A stretch of 64,000 nucleotides of DNA from Hydrogenophaga sp. PBL-H3 (GCF_010104355.1 NZ_CP044972.1:3844001-3908000); one strand, 5' to 3'. Counted from the stretch's first letter, positions 45,146 to 54,606 are shown. Notes: a model not told the origin generated them from the sequence alone. Numbers and translations: made by a program.

Positions 45146-46936
45146 ATGGCCCGAGACGACAGCTCGCAGTTCGCCCCCTCCTGGTTCGTTGGCTTCGAGC
45201 CTGGCAACCACCAGGGGCGTGAGCAGCGCCTGCGCGCTTTCGTGCGCCTGTGGGCTGCCTTCATGCGCGCGCGGGTGTTCATCGCGCTCGTGCTGTTGGC
45301 GCTGCAGATCTTCATGGTGGTCACCGGCACGGGTGGTCCCGACTGGCTGCTCCTGCTGGCTGCGGTGCACCTCAGCGCCACCCTGGTCATCCTTTACGCA
45401 TGGCGACCCGCAGAGCAAGGCACGCCGCTCCAGGCCCAGTGGCTGCTGACCCTTGGCGTCGATGTGGTGGTGTTTGCGCTGCTGCAGTTCTTCCAGACCG
45501 GCTCCATCAACTACACGCCGCTGTTTGCCCTGCCGGTGCTGCTGGCTTCCATCCTCGGACCGCTGTTGCTCGCCCTGGCCACGGCAGCGAGCGTGACACT
45601 GTTCCTGCTGACCGAAGCCTTCCTGAGCGCTCCGCTGTTCAGCGACATGGCCACCGCGCGCCTCCTGCAGGCGGGCCTGGCCAGCACCGGCTTCTTTCTG
45701 GTCGCCGTGCTGGCCAACCAGCTGGCCATCCGCCTGGCGCGGGAAGAGGCGGTGGCCTCCAGCAGCCAGGCCGCCGCACGCACGCAGGCGCAGGTCAATG
45801 AACTGGTGATCGAGAGCCTGAGCGTGGGCGTGCTGGTGGTCGATCCGCACGGCGTGGTGCGCAATGCGAACCCGGCCGCCCAGATCATGCTGATGGGCGA
45901 GGCCTACCCGCAGGCGGCCAAGCTGCTGCTCTCGGCGCGCTCCAGCTGGGGCCACCTGTCCGACCTGGTGAGCGAGACCTTCGCGCTGGGGCAGGCACTG
46001 GAGACCGAAACCACCATCGACAACGAGGACCGGCCCAGCCAGCGACTGCACGCCCGCACGCGGCTGACCTCGCGCGCAGGGAGCAGCACCGGCTTGTGCG
46101 TGTTGTTCCTGGAAGACCTGCGCGAGGTGGAAGCCCGCGTGCGCACCGAAAAGCTGGCTTCCATGGGTCGCATGTCGGCCGCCGTGGCGCACGAGATCCG
46201 CAACCCGCTCTCGGCCATCACCCAGGCCAACGCACTGCTGGATGAGGAGTTGAAGGAGGCTTCGCAAAAGCGGCTGACCCAGATGATCGAGCAGAACGCC
46301 CAGCGGCTCTCGCGCATCGTGGACGACATCCTCAACGTCGCACGGGCACAGCCGACGCGCGGCGATGGCTCCACGCCCAGCATGGCGCTGGACCCGATGG
46401 TGCGCCAGATCACGATGGACTGGCTGCGCCAGAACCCGGCCAAGGGCGTGCTCGGTGTGCATCTGCATGCGCCCCAGGCGCATGTGGAGTTCGATCCCGA
46501 ACACCTGCGCCGCCTGTTGGTCAACTTGCTGGACAACGCACTGCGCCATGCTTCGGGCAAGCCGTCTTCCATTCGTGTCATCACCCAGCCCAACGGCAGC
46601 GAGCACAGCCGGCTCTCGGTCTGGAGCGATGGTCAGCCGCTGGAAGCCAGCGTGATGCGCCACCTGTTCGAGCCCTTCTTCTCGTCCGAAAGCCGCTCCA
46701 GCGGTCTGGGCCTGTACATCTGCCGCGAGCTCTGCGAGCGCTACGGCGCCCAGATCGCCTACCAGCGCGCGCGCCTGGACCAACAGGAGGGCAACGAGTT
46801 CTTCGTGTCCATGCCCAATGGTCACGCCGGCCCGCAGCCCGTGCAGCAAAGCCTCGCGTACCCGGCCAGCGATTCGCGGCCCTACAGCACGCGCTTCAGC
46901 CCGACCCTGGGCGATCCCCCGCTGGCGCCGGGCTGA
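45146..46936 (+). CDS. pilS: Sensor histidine kinase PilS
   Basis: A 596-residue kinase with about six N-terminal membrane helices (about 40-200) and a PAS-like domain (LSVGVLVVDPHGVVRNANPAAQIML). The H-box MGRMSAAVAHEIRNPLSAITQANAL has His near 349, and the HATPase contains NLLDNALRHASG. It pairs with the adjacent PilR, which controls sigma-54-dependent pilin transcription in the established pathway. In known PilS the membrane helices sense PilA. Confidence 0.93.
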   Translation: MARDDSSQFAPSWFVGFEPGNHQGREQRLRAFVRLWAAFMRARVFIALVLLALQIFMVVTGTGGPDWLLLLAAVHLSATLVILYAWRPAEQGTPLQAQWLLTLGVDVVVFALLQFFQTGSINYTPLFALPVLLASILGPLLLALATAASVTLFLLTEAFLSAPLFSDMATARLLQAGLASTGFFLVAVLANQLAIRLAREEAVASSSQAAARTQAQVNELVIESLSVGVLVVDPHGVVRNANPAAQIMLMGEAYPQAAKLLLSARSSWGHLSDLVSETFALGQALETETTIDNEDRPSQRLHARTRLTSRAGSSTGLCVLFLEDLREVEARVRTEKLASMGRMSAAVAHEIRNPLSAITQANALLDEELKEASQKRLTQMIEQNAQRLSRIVDDILNVARAQPTRGDGSTPSMALDPMVRQITMDWLRQNPAKGVLGVHLHAPQAHVEFDPEHLRRLLVNLLDNALRHASGKPSSIRVITQPNGSEHSRLSVWSDGQPLEASVMRHLFEPFFSSESRSSGLGLYICRELCERYGAQIAYQRARLDQQEGNEFFVSMPNGHAGPQPVQQSLAYPASDSRPYSTRFSPTLGDPPLAPG

Positions 46937-46956
46937 ACCGCCGCGCACGCCGACAC

Positions 46957-48465
46957 ATGGCCAACAACCCCGCTGCCGCCTCCGTGCTGGTCGTCGACGA
47001 TGAGCCCGACCTGCGCACGCTGTACGAGCTCACCCTGCTGCGTGAAGGCCATGCCGTGGTGGCCGCGGCCGACCTAGCCCAGGCACGCGAATGGCTGGCC
47101 CAGCAACGCTTTGACGTGTTGATCTCCGACATGCGCCTGCCCGATGGCCTGGGGCTGGAGTTGCTGCGCGAACTCACCGAGGCTCAGCGCACCGAAAAGT
47201 GCATCGTCATCACCGCCTTCGGCTCGGCCGACAACGCGGTGGAGTCGCTCAAGGCGGGCGCGTTCGACTACCTCACCAAACCGGTGGACCTCAAGCAACT
47301 GCGCAATGCCGTGACGCAGGCGGTGCAAAGCCAGCGCCACCCGCTCATGGGCAACCCGGCGCGCGCCGGCCATGGCGTGGCGGCCGGTGCCGAGCCCATG
47401 CGCAGCGCACCACCGCCGCCCTCGGGACTGAAGGCGCTCTCTCGCATCGTCGGCCGTGCGGCCAGCATCGTGCAGATCAAGGGGCGCATCGAAAAGGTGG
47501 CCACCAGCATGGCGCCGGTGCTGATCCTGGGCGAGTCGGGCACCGGCAAGGAACTGGTGGCGCGCGCCGTGCACGACTGCAGCCACCGCAGCAGCGGCCC
47601 ATTCGTGGCGGTGAACTGCGGCGCCATCCCCGAGAACCTCATCGAGGCCGAGTTTTTCGGTGCGCGCAAGGGCGCCTACACCGGTGCCACGCACGACCGC
47701 GAGGGCTACTTCCAGGCGGCCAAGGGCGGCACCTTGTTTCTCGACGAAATCGGCGACCTGCCGCTGGCCATGCAGGCCAAGCTGCTGCGCGTGATCCAGG
47801 AGCGGCGCGTGCGCTCGCTCGGCGGCGTGCAGGAGGAGGCCGTGGACGTGCGCCTGGTCAGCGCCACCCACCGGGACCTCACCGCCCTGGTGCAAGCCGG
47901 GCAGTTCCGGCAAGACCTGTTCTACCGTCTCAATGTGATCGAGCTGCGCACACCCTCGCTGCGAGAGCGGCGCGACGACCTGCCCGAGCTGGCACGCGCG
48001 CTGCTGCAACGCATCTGCAGCGAAACCGGCCAGCCGACACCCGAACTCTCAACCCAGGCGCTGGACTGGCTGAAGGCGCGCGAACTGCCCGGCAACGTGC
48101 GCGAACTCGAAAACCTGCTGCAGCGCGCCCTGGCCCTGAGCAGCGGCAACCAGCTCAAGCCCGAGGACTTCGGTGACACCGACGACTCGGACGAAATACC
48201 CACGCAGCCCGACCAGTTGCCCGACTCGGTGCTGGCTGCCACGGCAACCGCCGCCACCACCCCCAGGGTGCCTGAAGAAATCCCGGCCGACCTGCAGTCC
48301 TACCTCGACGAACAAGAGAAACAGGTGCTGCTCAAGGCGCTGCGCGAATGCGACTTCAACCGCACCGCAGCTGCCGCGCGGCTGGGCCTGAACCTGCGGC
48401 AGATGCGCTACCGCATCCAGCGACTGGGCATCGCCATGCCGTCCAACGACGACGATGCAGCCTGA
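46957..48465 (+). CDS. pilR: Sigma-54-dependent response regulator PilR
   Basis: A 502-residue NtrC-type activator. The receiver has VLVVDDEPDLRTLYEL and Asp in ISDMRLPDGLG. The AAA+ domain has GESGTGKELVARA, the sigma-54 loop GAYTGA (near 240) and GGTLFLDEIGDLP. The C-terminal Fis HTH is FNRTAAAARLGLNLRQMRYRIQRLGI. It begins 21 bases after pilS, and its end overlaps ampD by 11 bases. Confidence 0.95.
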   Translation: MANNPAAASVLVVDDEPDLRTLYELTLLREGHAVVAAADLAQAREWLAQQRFDVLISDMRLPDGLGLELLRELTEAQRTEKCIVITAFGSADNAVESLKAGAFDYLTKPVDLKQLRNAVTQAVQSQRHPLMGNPARAGHGVAAGAEPMRSAPPPPSGLKALSRIVGRAASIVQIKGRIEKVATSMAPVLILGESGTGKELVARAVHDCSHRSSGPFVAVNCGAIPENLIEAEFFGARKGAYTGATHDREGYFQAAKGGTLFLDEIGDLPLAMQAKLLRVIQERRVRSLGGVQEEAVDVRLVSATHRDLTALVQAGQFRQDLFYRLNVIELRTPSLRERRDDLPELARALLQRICSETGQPTPELSTQALDWLKARELPGNVRELENLLQRALALSSGNQLKPEDFGDTDDSDEIPTQPDQLPDSVLAATATAATTPRVPEEIPADLQSYLDEQEKQVLLKALRECDFNRTAAAARLGLNLRQMRYRIQRLGIAMPSNDDDAA

Positions 48466-49063
48466 AACACCGGCAGAGGCCTGGGCCGGCGGGTGGCTGG
48501 AAGCGGCGCGCCACTGCCCATCACCCAACCACGGCCCCCGGCCTGCCGGTGCGTTGATCGACCTGATCGTGCTGCACTCCATCAGCCTGCCGCCGGGCGT
48601 GTATGGCGGGCCCGAGGTGGAGCAACTCTTCACCAACGCACTGGACTGGGACGCCCATCCCTACTTCGGGCAGATCCGGGGCATGGAGGTCTCGGCGCAT
48701 TTTTTCATCCGCCGCACCGGGGAACTGGTGCAGTTCGTCGACGCCGATGCACGCGCCTGGCACGCGGGAGCCTCCAGCTGGCGAGGCCGCGAGAACTGCA
48801 ACGACGACTCCATCGGCATCGAGCTGGAAGGGCTGGAGGGTGAGCCGTTCGAAGCGGCGCAATACGCCACGCTCAGCCAACTGTGCCGCCGCTTGCAGGA
48901 GCGCTATCCAGTGACACACATTGCCGGCCACGAACACATCGCACCCGGTCGCAAGCAAGACCCCGGCCCCGGATTTGACTGGGCTCGCCTGCAGCACGAA
49001 CTGCCCTGGTCAAGTGCGTGTTTCCCCGATGCGGTGACCGGCGCGAATCCACCCACGGCCTGA
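48455..49063 (+). CDS. ampD: 1,6-anhydro-N-acetylmuramyl-L-alanine amidase AmpD
   Basis: A 202-residue cytosolic zinc amidase of peptidoglycan recycling. Zinc ligands are recognisable in LIVLHSISLPPG (His), AGHEHIAPGRKQDPGPGFDW (His and Asp) and the ARAWHAGASSWRGRENCNDDSIGIELEG signature. In many species AmpD lowers inducer levels for AmpR/beta-lactamase. It is translationally coupled to pilR here. Confidence 0.95.
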   Translation: MQPETPAEAWAGGWLEAARHCPSPNHGPRPAGALIDLIVLHSISLPPGVYGGPEVEQLFTNALDWDAHPYFGQIRGMEVSAHFFIRRTGELVQFVDADARAWHAGASSWRGRENCNDDSIGIELEGLEGEPFEAAQYATLSQLCRRLQERYPVTHIAGHEHIAPGRKQDPGPGFDWARLQHELPWSSACFPDAVTGANPPTA

Positions 49064-49287
49064 AACGCGGCGTTGGACCCGCTCCACCTCCTCGAGGTCT
49101 CACGCCGTTCGCGGCACACCGAAGCAAATCGCGCTGCAACGCACGCCGTTGCTGCATTCATGTGGCAAGACCCAGGTGTTTCGGGCACTCCGGGCCACCT
49201 CGCCCTGGCGTGCCCGCTGGATGCGATCAGGCTCCCGTCAAAACAGCCAGAACACCGATCCGCCTGTTGAGGTGGTTTTTTCTCCAA

Positions 49288-49303
49288 ACACTACCTGTAG
49301 TGG
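49288..49303 (+). promoter_or_regulatory. NrdR box 1
   Basis: ACACTACCTGTAGTGG fits the NrdR box consensus (ACACwAtATaTwGtGT-like, dyad symmetric). It lies immediately upstream of the -35 hexamer, and its start is 32 bp (three helical turns) from box 2. Confidence 0.8.
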
Positions 49304-49304
49304 C

Positions 49305-49333
49305 TTGAACGGCACCCACACACCAGATATAGT
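49305..49333 (+). promoter_or_regulatory. Sigma-70 promoter of nrdAB
   Basis: TTGAAC (49305-49310) and TATAGT (49328-49333) are separated by exactly 17 bp. The -10 hexamer lies inside NrdR box 2, so repressor binding would block polymerase. Confidence 0.8.
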
Positions 49334-49335
49334 GT
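49320..49335 (+). promoter_or_regulatory. NrdR box 2
   Basis: ACACCAGATATAGTGT is a good NrdR box overlapping the -10 element. Paired boxes at three-turn spacing are the standard NrdR operator for ribonucleotide reductase genes. Confidence 0.85.
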
Positions 49336-49520
49336 GTGTTCCGCGTTTCCAGATTCATCACTCTCCACGTTGTTCCGGCCCGTTTTCACCCCACTGAGAA
49401 CTTTCGGATGCCCCGAACAAGGCCCTGACCAACGCCGCGAGACCGAACTGAAACCGAACGCCGTGCTCCCCGACCCCGTGCCCTGCGAGCAAGCCAATCA
49501 CAACAAATGAAAGAGGAACC

Positions 49521-52439
49521 ATGCTGACCGCTTCCCCCACCACCGCCACACCATCCGCCTCCCAGAAGCAGCCCATGGGTTCATCCACATCCGCATCCAC
49601 AGCCACCAGCAGCTCGGTGCTTGCGCAGTACCAGATCATCCGCCGCAACGGCGCGGTGGTCTCGTTCGAACCCAGCAAGATTGCCGTGGCCATGATGAAG
49701 GCATTCCTGGCCGTGCACGGCACGCAGGGCGCGGCATCGGCCAGCGTGCGCGAGACCGTTGACGAACTCACTGGCGCGGTGGTCAAGGCGCTGATGCGCT
49801 CGCGCCCGGGCGGCGGCACCTTCCACATTGAAGACGTGCAGGACCAGGTCGAGCTCGGCCTGATGCGCAGCAGCCACCACGAAGTGGCGCGCGCTTATGT
49901 GCTCTACCGCGAGCGCCGCACCCAGGAGCGCGCCCACCAGGCTGAAGCCGCCAAACCGGCGGAAGCCACGCTGCACGTGATCGATGGCGGCCAGCGCGTA
50001 CCGCTCGACCTGCAACGCCTGCAAGCCCGTATTGCCGACGCCTGCAGCGGTCTGGGCAAAGACATCCACGCCGACCCGATCGTGGCCGAGACCAAGCGCA
50101 ACCTGTACGACGGTGTGCCGATCGAGGAGGTCTACAAGGCTTCCATCCTGGCCGCGCGCACGCTGATCGAAAAAGACCCCGACTACACCTACGCCACCGC
50201 GCGCCTGCTGCTGCACACCATCGTCAAGGAAGTCATGGGCGAAGAAGTGCCCTCCTCCGAGATGGGCGCGCGCTACGCTGACTACTTCCCGCAGTTCATC
50301 AAGAAGGGCGTGGACAACGACCTGCTGGACGAACGCCTGATGCAGTTCGACCTGGCCCGCCTGGGCGCTGCACTCAAGCCCGAGCGCGACCTGCAGTTCG
50401 ACTACCTCGGCCTGCAGACGCTGTACGACCGCTACTTCCTGCACGTGCGCAAGACCCGCATCGAGCTGCCGCAATCGTTCTTCATGCGCGTGGCCATGGG
50501 CCTGTCGCTCAATGAAATCGACCGCGAAGCCCGTGCCATCGAGTTCTACGAAGTGCTCTCCTCGTTCGACTTCATGTCGTCCACGCCCACCCTGTTCAAC
50601 AGCGGCACCCTGCGCTCGCAGCTCTCCAGCTGCTACCTGACCACCGTGCCCGACGACCTCGACGGCATTTACGAGTCGATCAAGGAAAACGCGCTGCTCT
50701 CCAAGTTCGCCGGTGGCCTGGGCAACGACTGGACCCGCGTGCGCGCCTTGGGCTCCCACATCAAGGGCACCAACGGCGAATCGCAAGGTGTGGTGCCCTT
50801 CCTCAAGGTGGTCAACGACACCGCCGTGGCGGTGAACCAGGGCGGCAAGCGCAAGGGCGCGGTCTGCACCTACCTGGAAACCTGGCATCTGGACATTGAA
50901 GAATTCCTGGAGCTGCGCAAGAACACCGGCGACGACCGCCGCCGCACGCACGACATGAACACGGCGAACTGGATTCCCGACCTGTTCATGAAGCGCGTGA
51001 TGGAAAAGGGCGAGTGGAGCCTGTTCTCGCCCAACAGCGTGCCCGACCTGCACGACCTGTTCGGTGCCGACTTTGAAAAGGCCTACGTGGCCTACGAGGA
51101 AAAAGCCGCGCGCGGCGAGATCAAACCCTACCGCAAGGTGCCAGCCACCGACATGTGGCGCAAGATGCTGTCGATGCTGTTCGAAACCGGCCACCCCTGG
51201 ATCACGTTCAAGGACGCCTGCAACGTGCGCAGCCCGCAGCAACACGCCGGTGTGGTGCACAGCTCCAACCTCTGCACCGAGATCACGCTCAACACCAGCG
51301 ACACCGAAACCGCCGTGTGCAACCTGGGCTCGATCAACCTGCTGCAGCACTTGAAGGATGGTCAGATGGACCACGAGAAGCTGCAGAAGACGATCAAGAC
51401 CGCGATGCGCATGCTCGACAACGTGATCGACATCAACTACTACGCCGTCAAGAAGGCGCGTGACTCCAACATGCGCCACCGCCCGGTGGGTCTGGGCGTC
51501 ATGGGCTTCCAGGACGCGCTGTACGAACTGCGCATCCCCTACGCCTCCAACGAAGCGGTGGAGTTCGCTGACCGCTCGATGGAAGCCGTCTGCTACTACG
51601 CTTACTGGGCGTCCACCGAACTCGCCCGTGAACGCGGCCGCTACGCCAGCTACAAAGGTTCGCTGTGGGACAAGGGCATCCTGCCACCTGACACACTGGA
51701 CCTGCTCGCCCGCGAGCGCGGTGGCTACGTGGACGTGGATCGCTCGGTCAGCCTCGACTGGGACGCGCTGCGCCAGAAGATCGCCACCGACGGCATGCGC
51801 AACTCCAACTGCGTGGCCATCGCACCGACCGCGACCATCTCCAACATCATCGGCGTGGACGCGTCCATCGAGCCTTGCTTCGGCAACCTCTCTGTGAAGT
51901 CCAACCTGTCGGGTGAGTTCACCGTCATCAACGGCTACCTGGTGAAAGACCTCAAGCGCCTGGGCCTGTGGGACGACGTGATGGTCATGGACCTCAAGCA
52001 CTTCGATGGTTCGCTGCGTCCGATCGACCGCGTGCCGCAAGAAGTGAAAGCGCTGTACGCCACCGCGTTTGAAGTCGAGCCGCTGTGGCTGGTGGAAGCT
52101 GCGGCGCGTCGCCAGAAGTGGATTGACCAAGCGCAGAGCCTGAACATCTACATGGCAGGCGCATCGGGCAAGAAGCTCGACGACACCTACAAGCTCGCGT
52201 GGCTGCGTGGTCTCAAGACCACCTACTACCTGCGCACGACCTCGGCCACACAGGCCGAAAAATCCACGGGTCGCACAGGCCAGCTCAACGCGGTTTCACT
52301 GGACGCGACCACCGCCGGCATGGCCGCCACCACGGCTGCGAATGCAGCCGCGGCATCGAGCGCAGCGTTGTCCGAAGCACCCGCCACCGACATCAAGTTC
52401 TGCGCGATCGACGATCCCGGTTGCGAAGCGTGTCAGTAA
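49521..52439 (+). CDS. nrdA: Class Ia ribonucleoside-diphosphate reductase alpha subunit
   Basis: A 972-residue catalytic subunit reducing NDPs to dNDPs. Two N-terminal ATP-cone domains are visible (YQIIRRNGAVVSFEPSKIAVAMMKAF and LHVIDGGQRVPLDLQRLQARIADAC), after a Ser/Thr-rich leader of about 30 residues. Active-site motifs are SSCYLTTVPDD, SSNLCTEI (NxCxE) and the PTATISNIIG loop. The redox-active C-terminal Cys pair is GCEACQ. The double ATP-cone suggests activity control by dATP. Confidence 0.97.
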   Translation: MLTASPTTATPSASQKQPMGSSTSASTATSSSVLAQYQIIRRNGAVVSFEPSKIAVAMMKAFLAVHGTQGAASASVRETVDELTGAVVKALMRSRPGGGTFHIEDVQDQVELGLMRSSHHEVARAYVLYRERRTQERAHQAEAAKPAEATLHVIDGGQRVPLDLQRLQARIADACSGLGKDIHADPIVAETKRNLYDGVPIEEVYKASILAARTLIEKDPDYTYATARLLLHTIVKEVMGEEVPSSEMGARYADYFPQFIKKGVDNDLLDERLMQFDLARLGAALKPERDLQFDYLGLQTLYDRYFLHVRKTRIELPQSFFMRVAMGLSLNEIDREARAIEFYEVLSSFDFMSSTPTLFNSGTLRSQLSSCYLTTVPDDLDGIYESIKENALLSKFAGGLGNDWTRVRALGSHIKGTNGESQGVVPFLKVVNDTAVAVNQGGKRKGAVCTYLETWHLDIEEFLELRKNTGDDRRRTHDMNTANWIPDLFMKRVMEKGEWSLFSPNSVPDLHDLFGADFEKAYVAYEEKAARGEIKPYRKVPATDMWRKMLSMLFETGHPWITFKDACNVRSPQQHAGVVHSSNLCTEITLNTSDTETAVCNLGSINLLQHLKDGQMDHEKLQKTIKTAMRMLDNVIDINYYAVKKARDSNMRHRPVGLGVMGFQDALYELRIPYASNEAVEFADRSMEAVCYYAYWASTELARERGRYASYKGSLWDKGILPPDTLDLLARERGGYVDVDRSVSLDWDALRQKIATDGMRNSNCVAIAPTATISNIIGVDASIEPCFGNLSVKSNLSGEFTVINGYLVKDLKRLGLWDDVMVMDLKHFDGSLRPIDRVPQEVKALYATAFEVEPLWLVEAAARRQKWIDQAQSLNIYMAGASGKKLDDTYKLAWLRGLKTTYYLRTTSATQAEKSTGRTGQLNAVSLDATTAGMAATTAANAAAASSAALSEAPATDIKFCAIDDPGCEACQ

Positions 52440-52461
52440 ATGAGCGAGACGCTTTGATGTG

Positions 52462-52499
52462 TGCTGTGTTCATCGAGATGCAATCGATGCGACACAGCA
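52462..52499 (+). promoter_or_regulatory. Hairpin in the nrdA-nrdB intergenic spacer
   Basis: TGCTGTGT (52462-52469) pairs with ACACAGCA (52492-52499), and the inner CATCGA pairs with TCGATG around a 7-nt loop. It has no T-run, so it is not an obvious terminator; a role in processing or unequal nrdA/nrdB expression is possible. Confidence 0.45.
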
Positions 52500-52578
52500 A
52501 CACAAACACAGCGCATCACGCAAGAGCACTTTGCAATTCATGCAGACACTTTGATAATCCGAGGAATTGGAAACACCT

Positions 52579-53784
52579 ATGTTGACCTGGGACGATCACA
52601 CCACGCCCTCCACGAAGCCCGCGAACAACCCCATGCCCTCAGGCATGCAGGGTCTGCAAGCCTCACTGTCGAGTGAGCGCACCGCCTCCTCCGCACCCGC
52701 ATCGCTGGCCCCCTCTTTTTCTTCGAACGCCGCGCCAGTCAAGGCGCCCGCCGCAACCACTGCAGGCCACCGCGTCAACGCCGCAGACAAACGCATCATC
52801 AACGGCCAGACCGACGTCAACCAGCTGGTGCCGTTCAAGTACAAGTGGGCTTGGGAAAAATACCTCGCCACCTGCGCCAACCACTGGATGCCGCAGGAAG
52901 TGAACATGAGCCGCGACATCGCGCTCTGGAAAGATCCCAACGGCCTGACCGACGACGAGCGCCGCATCGTCAAACGCAACCTCGGCTTCTTCGTCACCGC
53001 CGACTCGCTTGCCGCCAACAACATCGTGCTGGGCACCTACCGCCACATCACCGCGCCCGAGTGCCGCCAGTTCCTGCTGCGCCAGGCTTTTGAAGAGGCG
53101 ATCCACACACACGCCTACCAGTACATCGTGGAGTCGCTGGGTCTGGACGAGTCCGAGATCTTCAACGCCTACAACGAAGTCCAGTCGATCCGCGACAAGG
53201 ACGAGTTCCTGATCCCCTTCATCGAAGCGATCATGGACCCGAACTTCCACACCGGCACCCCCGAAACCGACCAACGTCTCCTGAAGAGCCTGATCGTCTT
53301 CGCCTGCCTGATGGAAGGCCTGTTCTTCTACGTGGGCTTCACGCAAATCCTGGCGCTGGGCCGCCAGAACAAGATGACCGGTGCCGCCGAGCAGTACCAG
53401 TACATCCTGCGCGACGAGTCCATGCACTGCAACTTCGGCATCGATCTGATCAACGCGATCAAGATGGAGAACCCGATGCTGTGGACCAGCGAATTCAAGG
53501 AAGAGATCAAGCAGCTGTTCCTCAAAGCCGTGGAGCTTGAGTACCGCTACGCCGAAGACACCATGCCGCGCGGCGTACTCGGCATGAACGCTTCCATGTT
53601 CAAGGGCTATCTGCGCTACATCGCCAACCGGCGCGCCACGCAGATCGGCCTTGAGCCCATGTTTCCGAACGAAGAGAACCCGTTCCCCTGGATGAGCGAG
53701 ATGATCGACCTCAAGAAGGAACGCAATTTCTTCGAAACCCGCGTGATCGAATACCAGACGGGCGGCGCCCTGTCCTGGGACTGA
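52579..53784 (+). CDS. nrdB: Class Ia ribonucleoside-diphosphate reductase beta subunit
   Basis: A 401-residue diiron-tyrosyl radical protein. The iron ligand and radical region is [13 protein letters not shown], where the Tyr four residues after the EAIH histidine aligns with the E. coli radical Tyr. The second iron motif is [14 protein letters not shown]. An N-terminal Ser/Pro/Ala-rich extension of about 70 residues precedes the core. The ATG at 52579 (MLTWDDHTT) is preferred over an upstream TTG. Confidence 0.96.
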   Translation: MLTWDDHTTPSTKPANNPMPSGMQGLQASLSSERTASSAPASLAPSFSSNAAPVKAPAATTAGHRVNAADKRIINGQTDVNQLVPFKYKWAWEKYLATCANHWMPQEVNMSRDIALWKDPNGLTDDERRIVKRNLGFFVTADSLAANNIVLGTYRHITAPECRQFLLRQAFEEAIHTHAYQYIVESLGLDESEIFNAYNEVQSIRDKDEFLIPFIEAIMDPNFHTGTPETDQRLLKSLIVFACLMEGLFFYVGFTQILALGRQNKMTGAAEQYQYILRDESMHCNFGIDLINAIKMENPMLWTSEFKEEIKQLFLKAVELEYRYAEDTMPRGVLGMNASMFKGYLRYIANRRATQIGLEPMFPNEENPFPWMSEMIDLKKERNFFETRVIEYQTGGALSWD

Positions 53785-53843
53785 TGCCACGGCCGGGGTC
53801 GCACTGCCTGTCTGGATCTACTCTCACATGCGTTTCAAAATTT

Positions 53844-53887
53844 CAGAACCCTGTCACCGGCACCTCGGCGCCGTGGGCAGGGTTCTG
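53844..53887 (+). terminator. Imperfect hairpin after nrdB
   Basis: The 10-bp arms CAGAACCCTG and CAGGGTTCTG enclose a second GC-rich stem. No T-run follows, so terminator function is uncertain. Confidence 0.45.
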
Positions 53888-54010
53888 TCACAGGATTCAA
53901 CACCTTGGGGCCAGCCGTGGATGCATCCACACGGCTCCAGCGCGTTGAATCACTTCACCGGCACAGTGACCGGATGAAGTGCTCTTTGCAACTTGATCAA
54001 GGAGAAAACA

Positions 54011-54544
54011 ATGGCAACTGCGAAAAAAGCCCCGGCTAAAAAAGCCGTGGTGAAAAAGGCCGCCCCGGCCAAGAAAGTCGCTGCGAAGAAAGCAGCTCCT
54101 GCGAAGAAGGCCGCCCCGGCCAAGAAAGTTGTCGCGAAGAAAGCTGCACCGGCCAAAAAGCCAGCAGCGAAGAAAGCGGCTCCTGCGAAGAAGGCTGCAC
54201 CGGCCAAGAAAGTCGCTGCGAAAAAAGCTGCACCGGCCAAAAAGCCAGCAGCCAAAAAGCCAGCCGTGAAGAAGGCTGCTCCGGCGAAGAAAGCCGCTGC
54301 GAAGAAAGCAGCGCCTGCCAAGAAAGCGGCTCCGGCGAAGAAAGCCGCTGCGAAGAAGCCAGCTGCCAAAAAAGCAGCGCCTGCAAAGAAAGCAGCTCCG
54401 GCCAAGAAGGCCGCCGTCGCGAAGGCAGCCCCAGCAAAAAAAGCTGAGCCGGCCAAGAAGCCGGCGGCCCCTGCTGCTCCTGCGGCTCAAACGAAGCTCA
54501 ACCCTCAGGCTGCCTGGCCGTTCCCCACGTCCAGCAAGCCCTGA
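54011..54544 (+). CDS. Histone H1-like Lys/Ala/Pro repeat protein
   Basis: A 177-residue protein composed almost entirely of KKAAPAKK-type repeats up to about residue 155, with a short non-repetitive tail (QTKLNPQAAWPFPTSSKP). This matches bacterial histone H1-like proteins (HctB/AlgP/Hc2 type) that coat and compact DNA non-specifically. A strong AAGGAG ribosome site precedes the ATG at 54011, and an intrinsic terminator follows, so it is monocistronic and probably well expressed. Confidence 0.9.
   Translation: MATAKKAPAKKAVVKKAAPAKKVAAKKAAPAKKAAPAKKVVAKKAAPAKKPAAKKAAPAKKAAPAKKVAAKKAAPAKKPAAKKPAVKKAAPAKKAAAKKAAPAKKAAPAKKAAAKKPAAKKAAPAKKAAPAKKAAVAKAAPAKKAEPAKKPAAPAAPAAQTKLNPQAAWPFPTSSKP
54017..54477 (+). 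repeat. Degenerate tandem repeats encoding KKAAPAK units
   Basis: Imperfect tandem 12- to 21-bp units (GCTCCGGCGAAGAAAGCC-like) run through most of the gene. Such tracts change length readily by recombination, so copy number may differ between strains or assemblies. Confidence 0.85.
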
Positions 54545-54568
54545 AGTCGTCCTTGCGATGACTTGGCA

Positions 54569-54596
54569 AGCCCGGCGCGCAAGCGCCGGGCTTTTT
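54569..54596 (+). terminator. Intrinsic terminator after the histone-like gene
   Basis: A 10-bp perfect stem AGCCCGGCGC / GCGCCGGGCT with a GCAA loop is followed by TTTT, 25 bases after the stop codon. Confidence 0.92.
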
Positions 54597-54606
54597 CATG
54601 CCCGCG

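Larger units (their letters stand above)
49064..49520. other. 457-bp non-coding interval between ampD and nrdA
   Basis: The first 220 bp hold no convincing gene. A weak GC stem followed by six Ts around 49257-49281 may end the ampD transcript. The remainder is the nrdA control region (NrdR boxes, promoter) and a leader of about 180 nt. Confidence 0.6.

Noticed and set aside
43973-46948. 991-codon minus-strand frame opposite the CcsA-like gene and pilS
   Set aside because: Composition artefact spanning several real plus-strand genes; no motif and no ribosome site.
49073-49270. 65-codon plus-strand ORF between ampD and nrdA
   Set aside because: No ribosome site, no recognisable motif, and it lies in a non-coding interval that ends in a promoter.
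49581-52130. 849-codon minus-strand frame opposite nrdA
   Set aside because: Mirror of nrdA codon bias; the translation is His/Val/Gly-rich without recognisable domains.
54017-54477. Regular short repeats as a possible CRISPR array
   Set aside because: The repeats are degenerate, lack unique spacers and encode a continuous Lys/Ala/Pro protein with a ribosome site and terminator.
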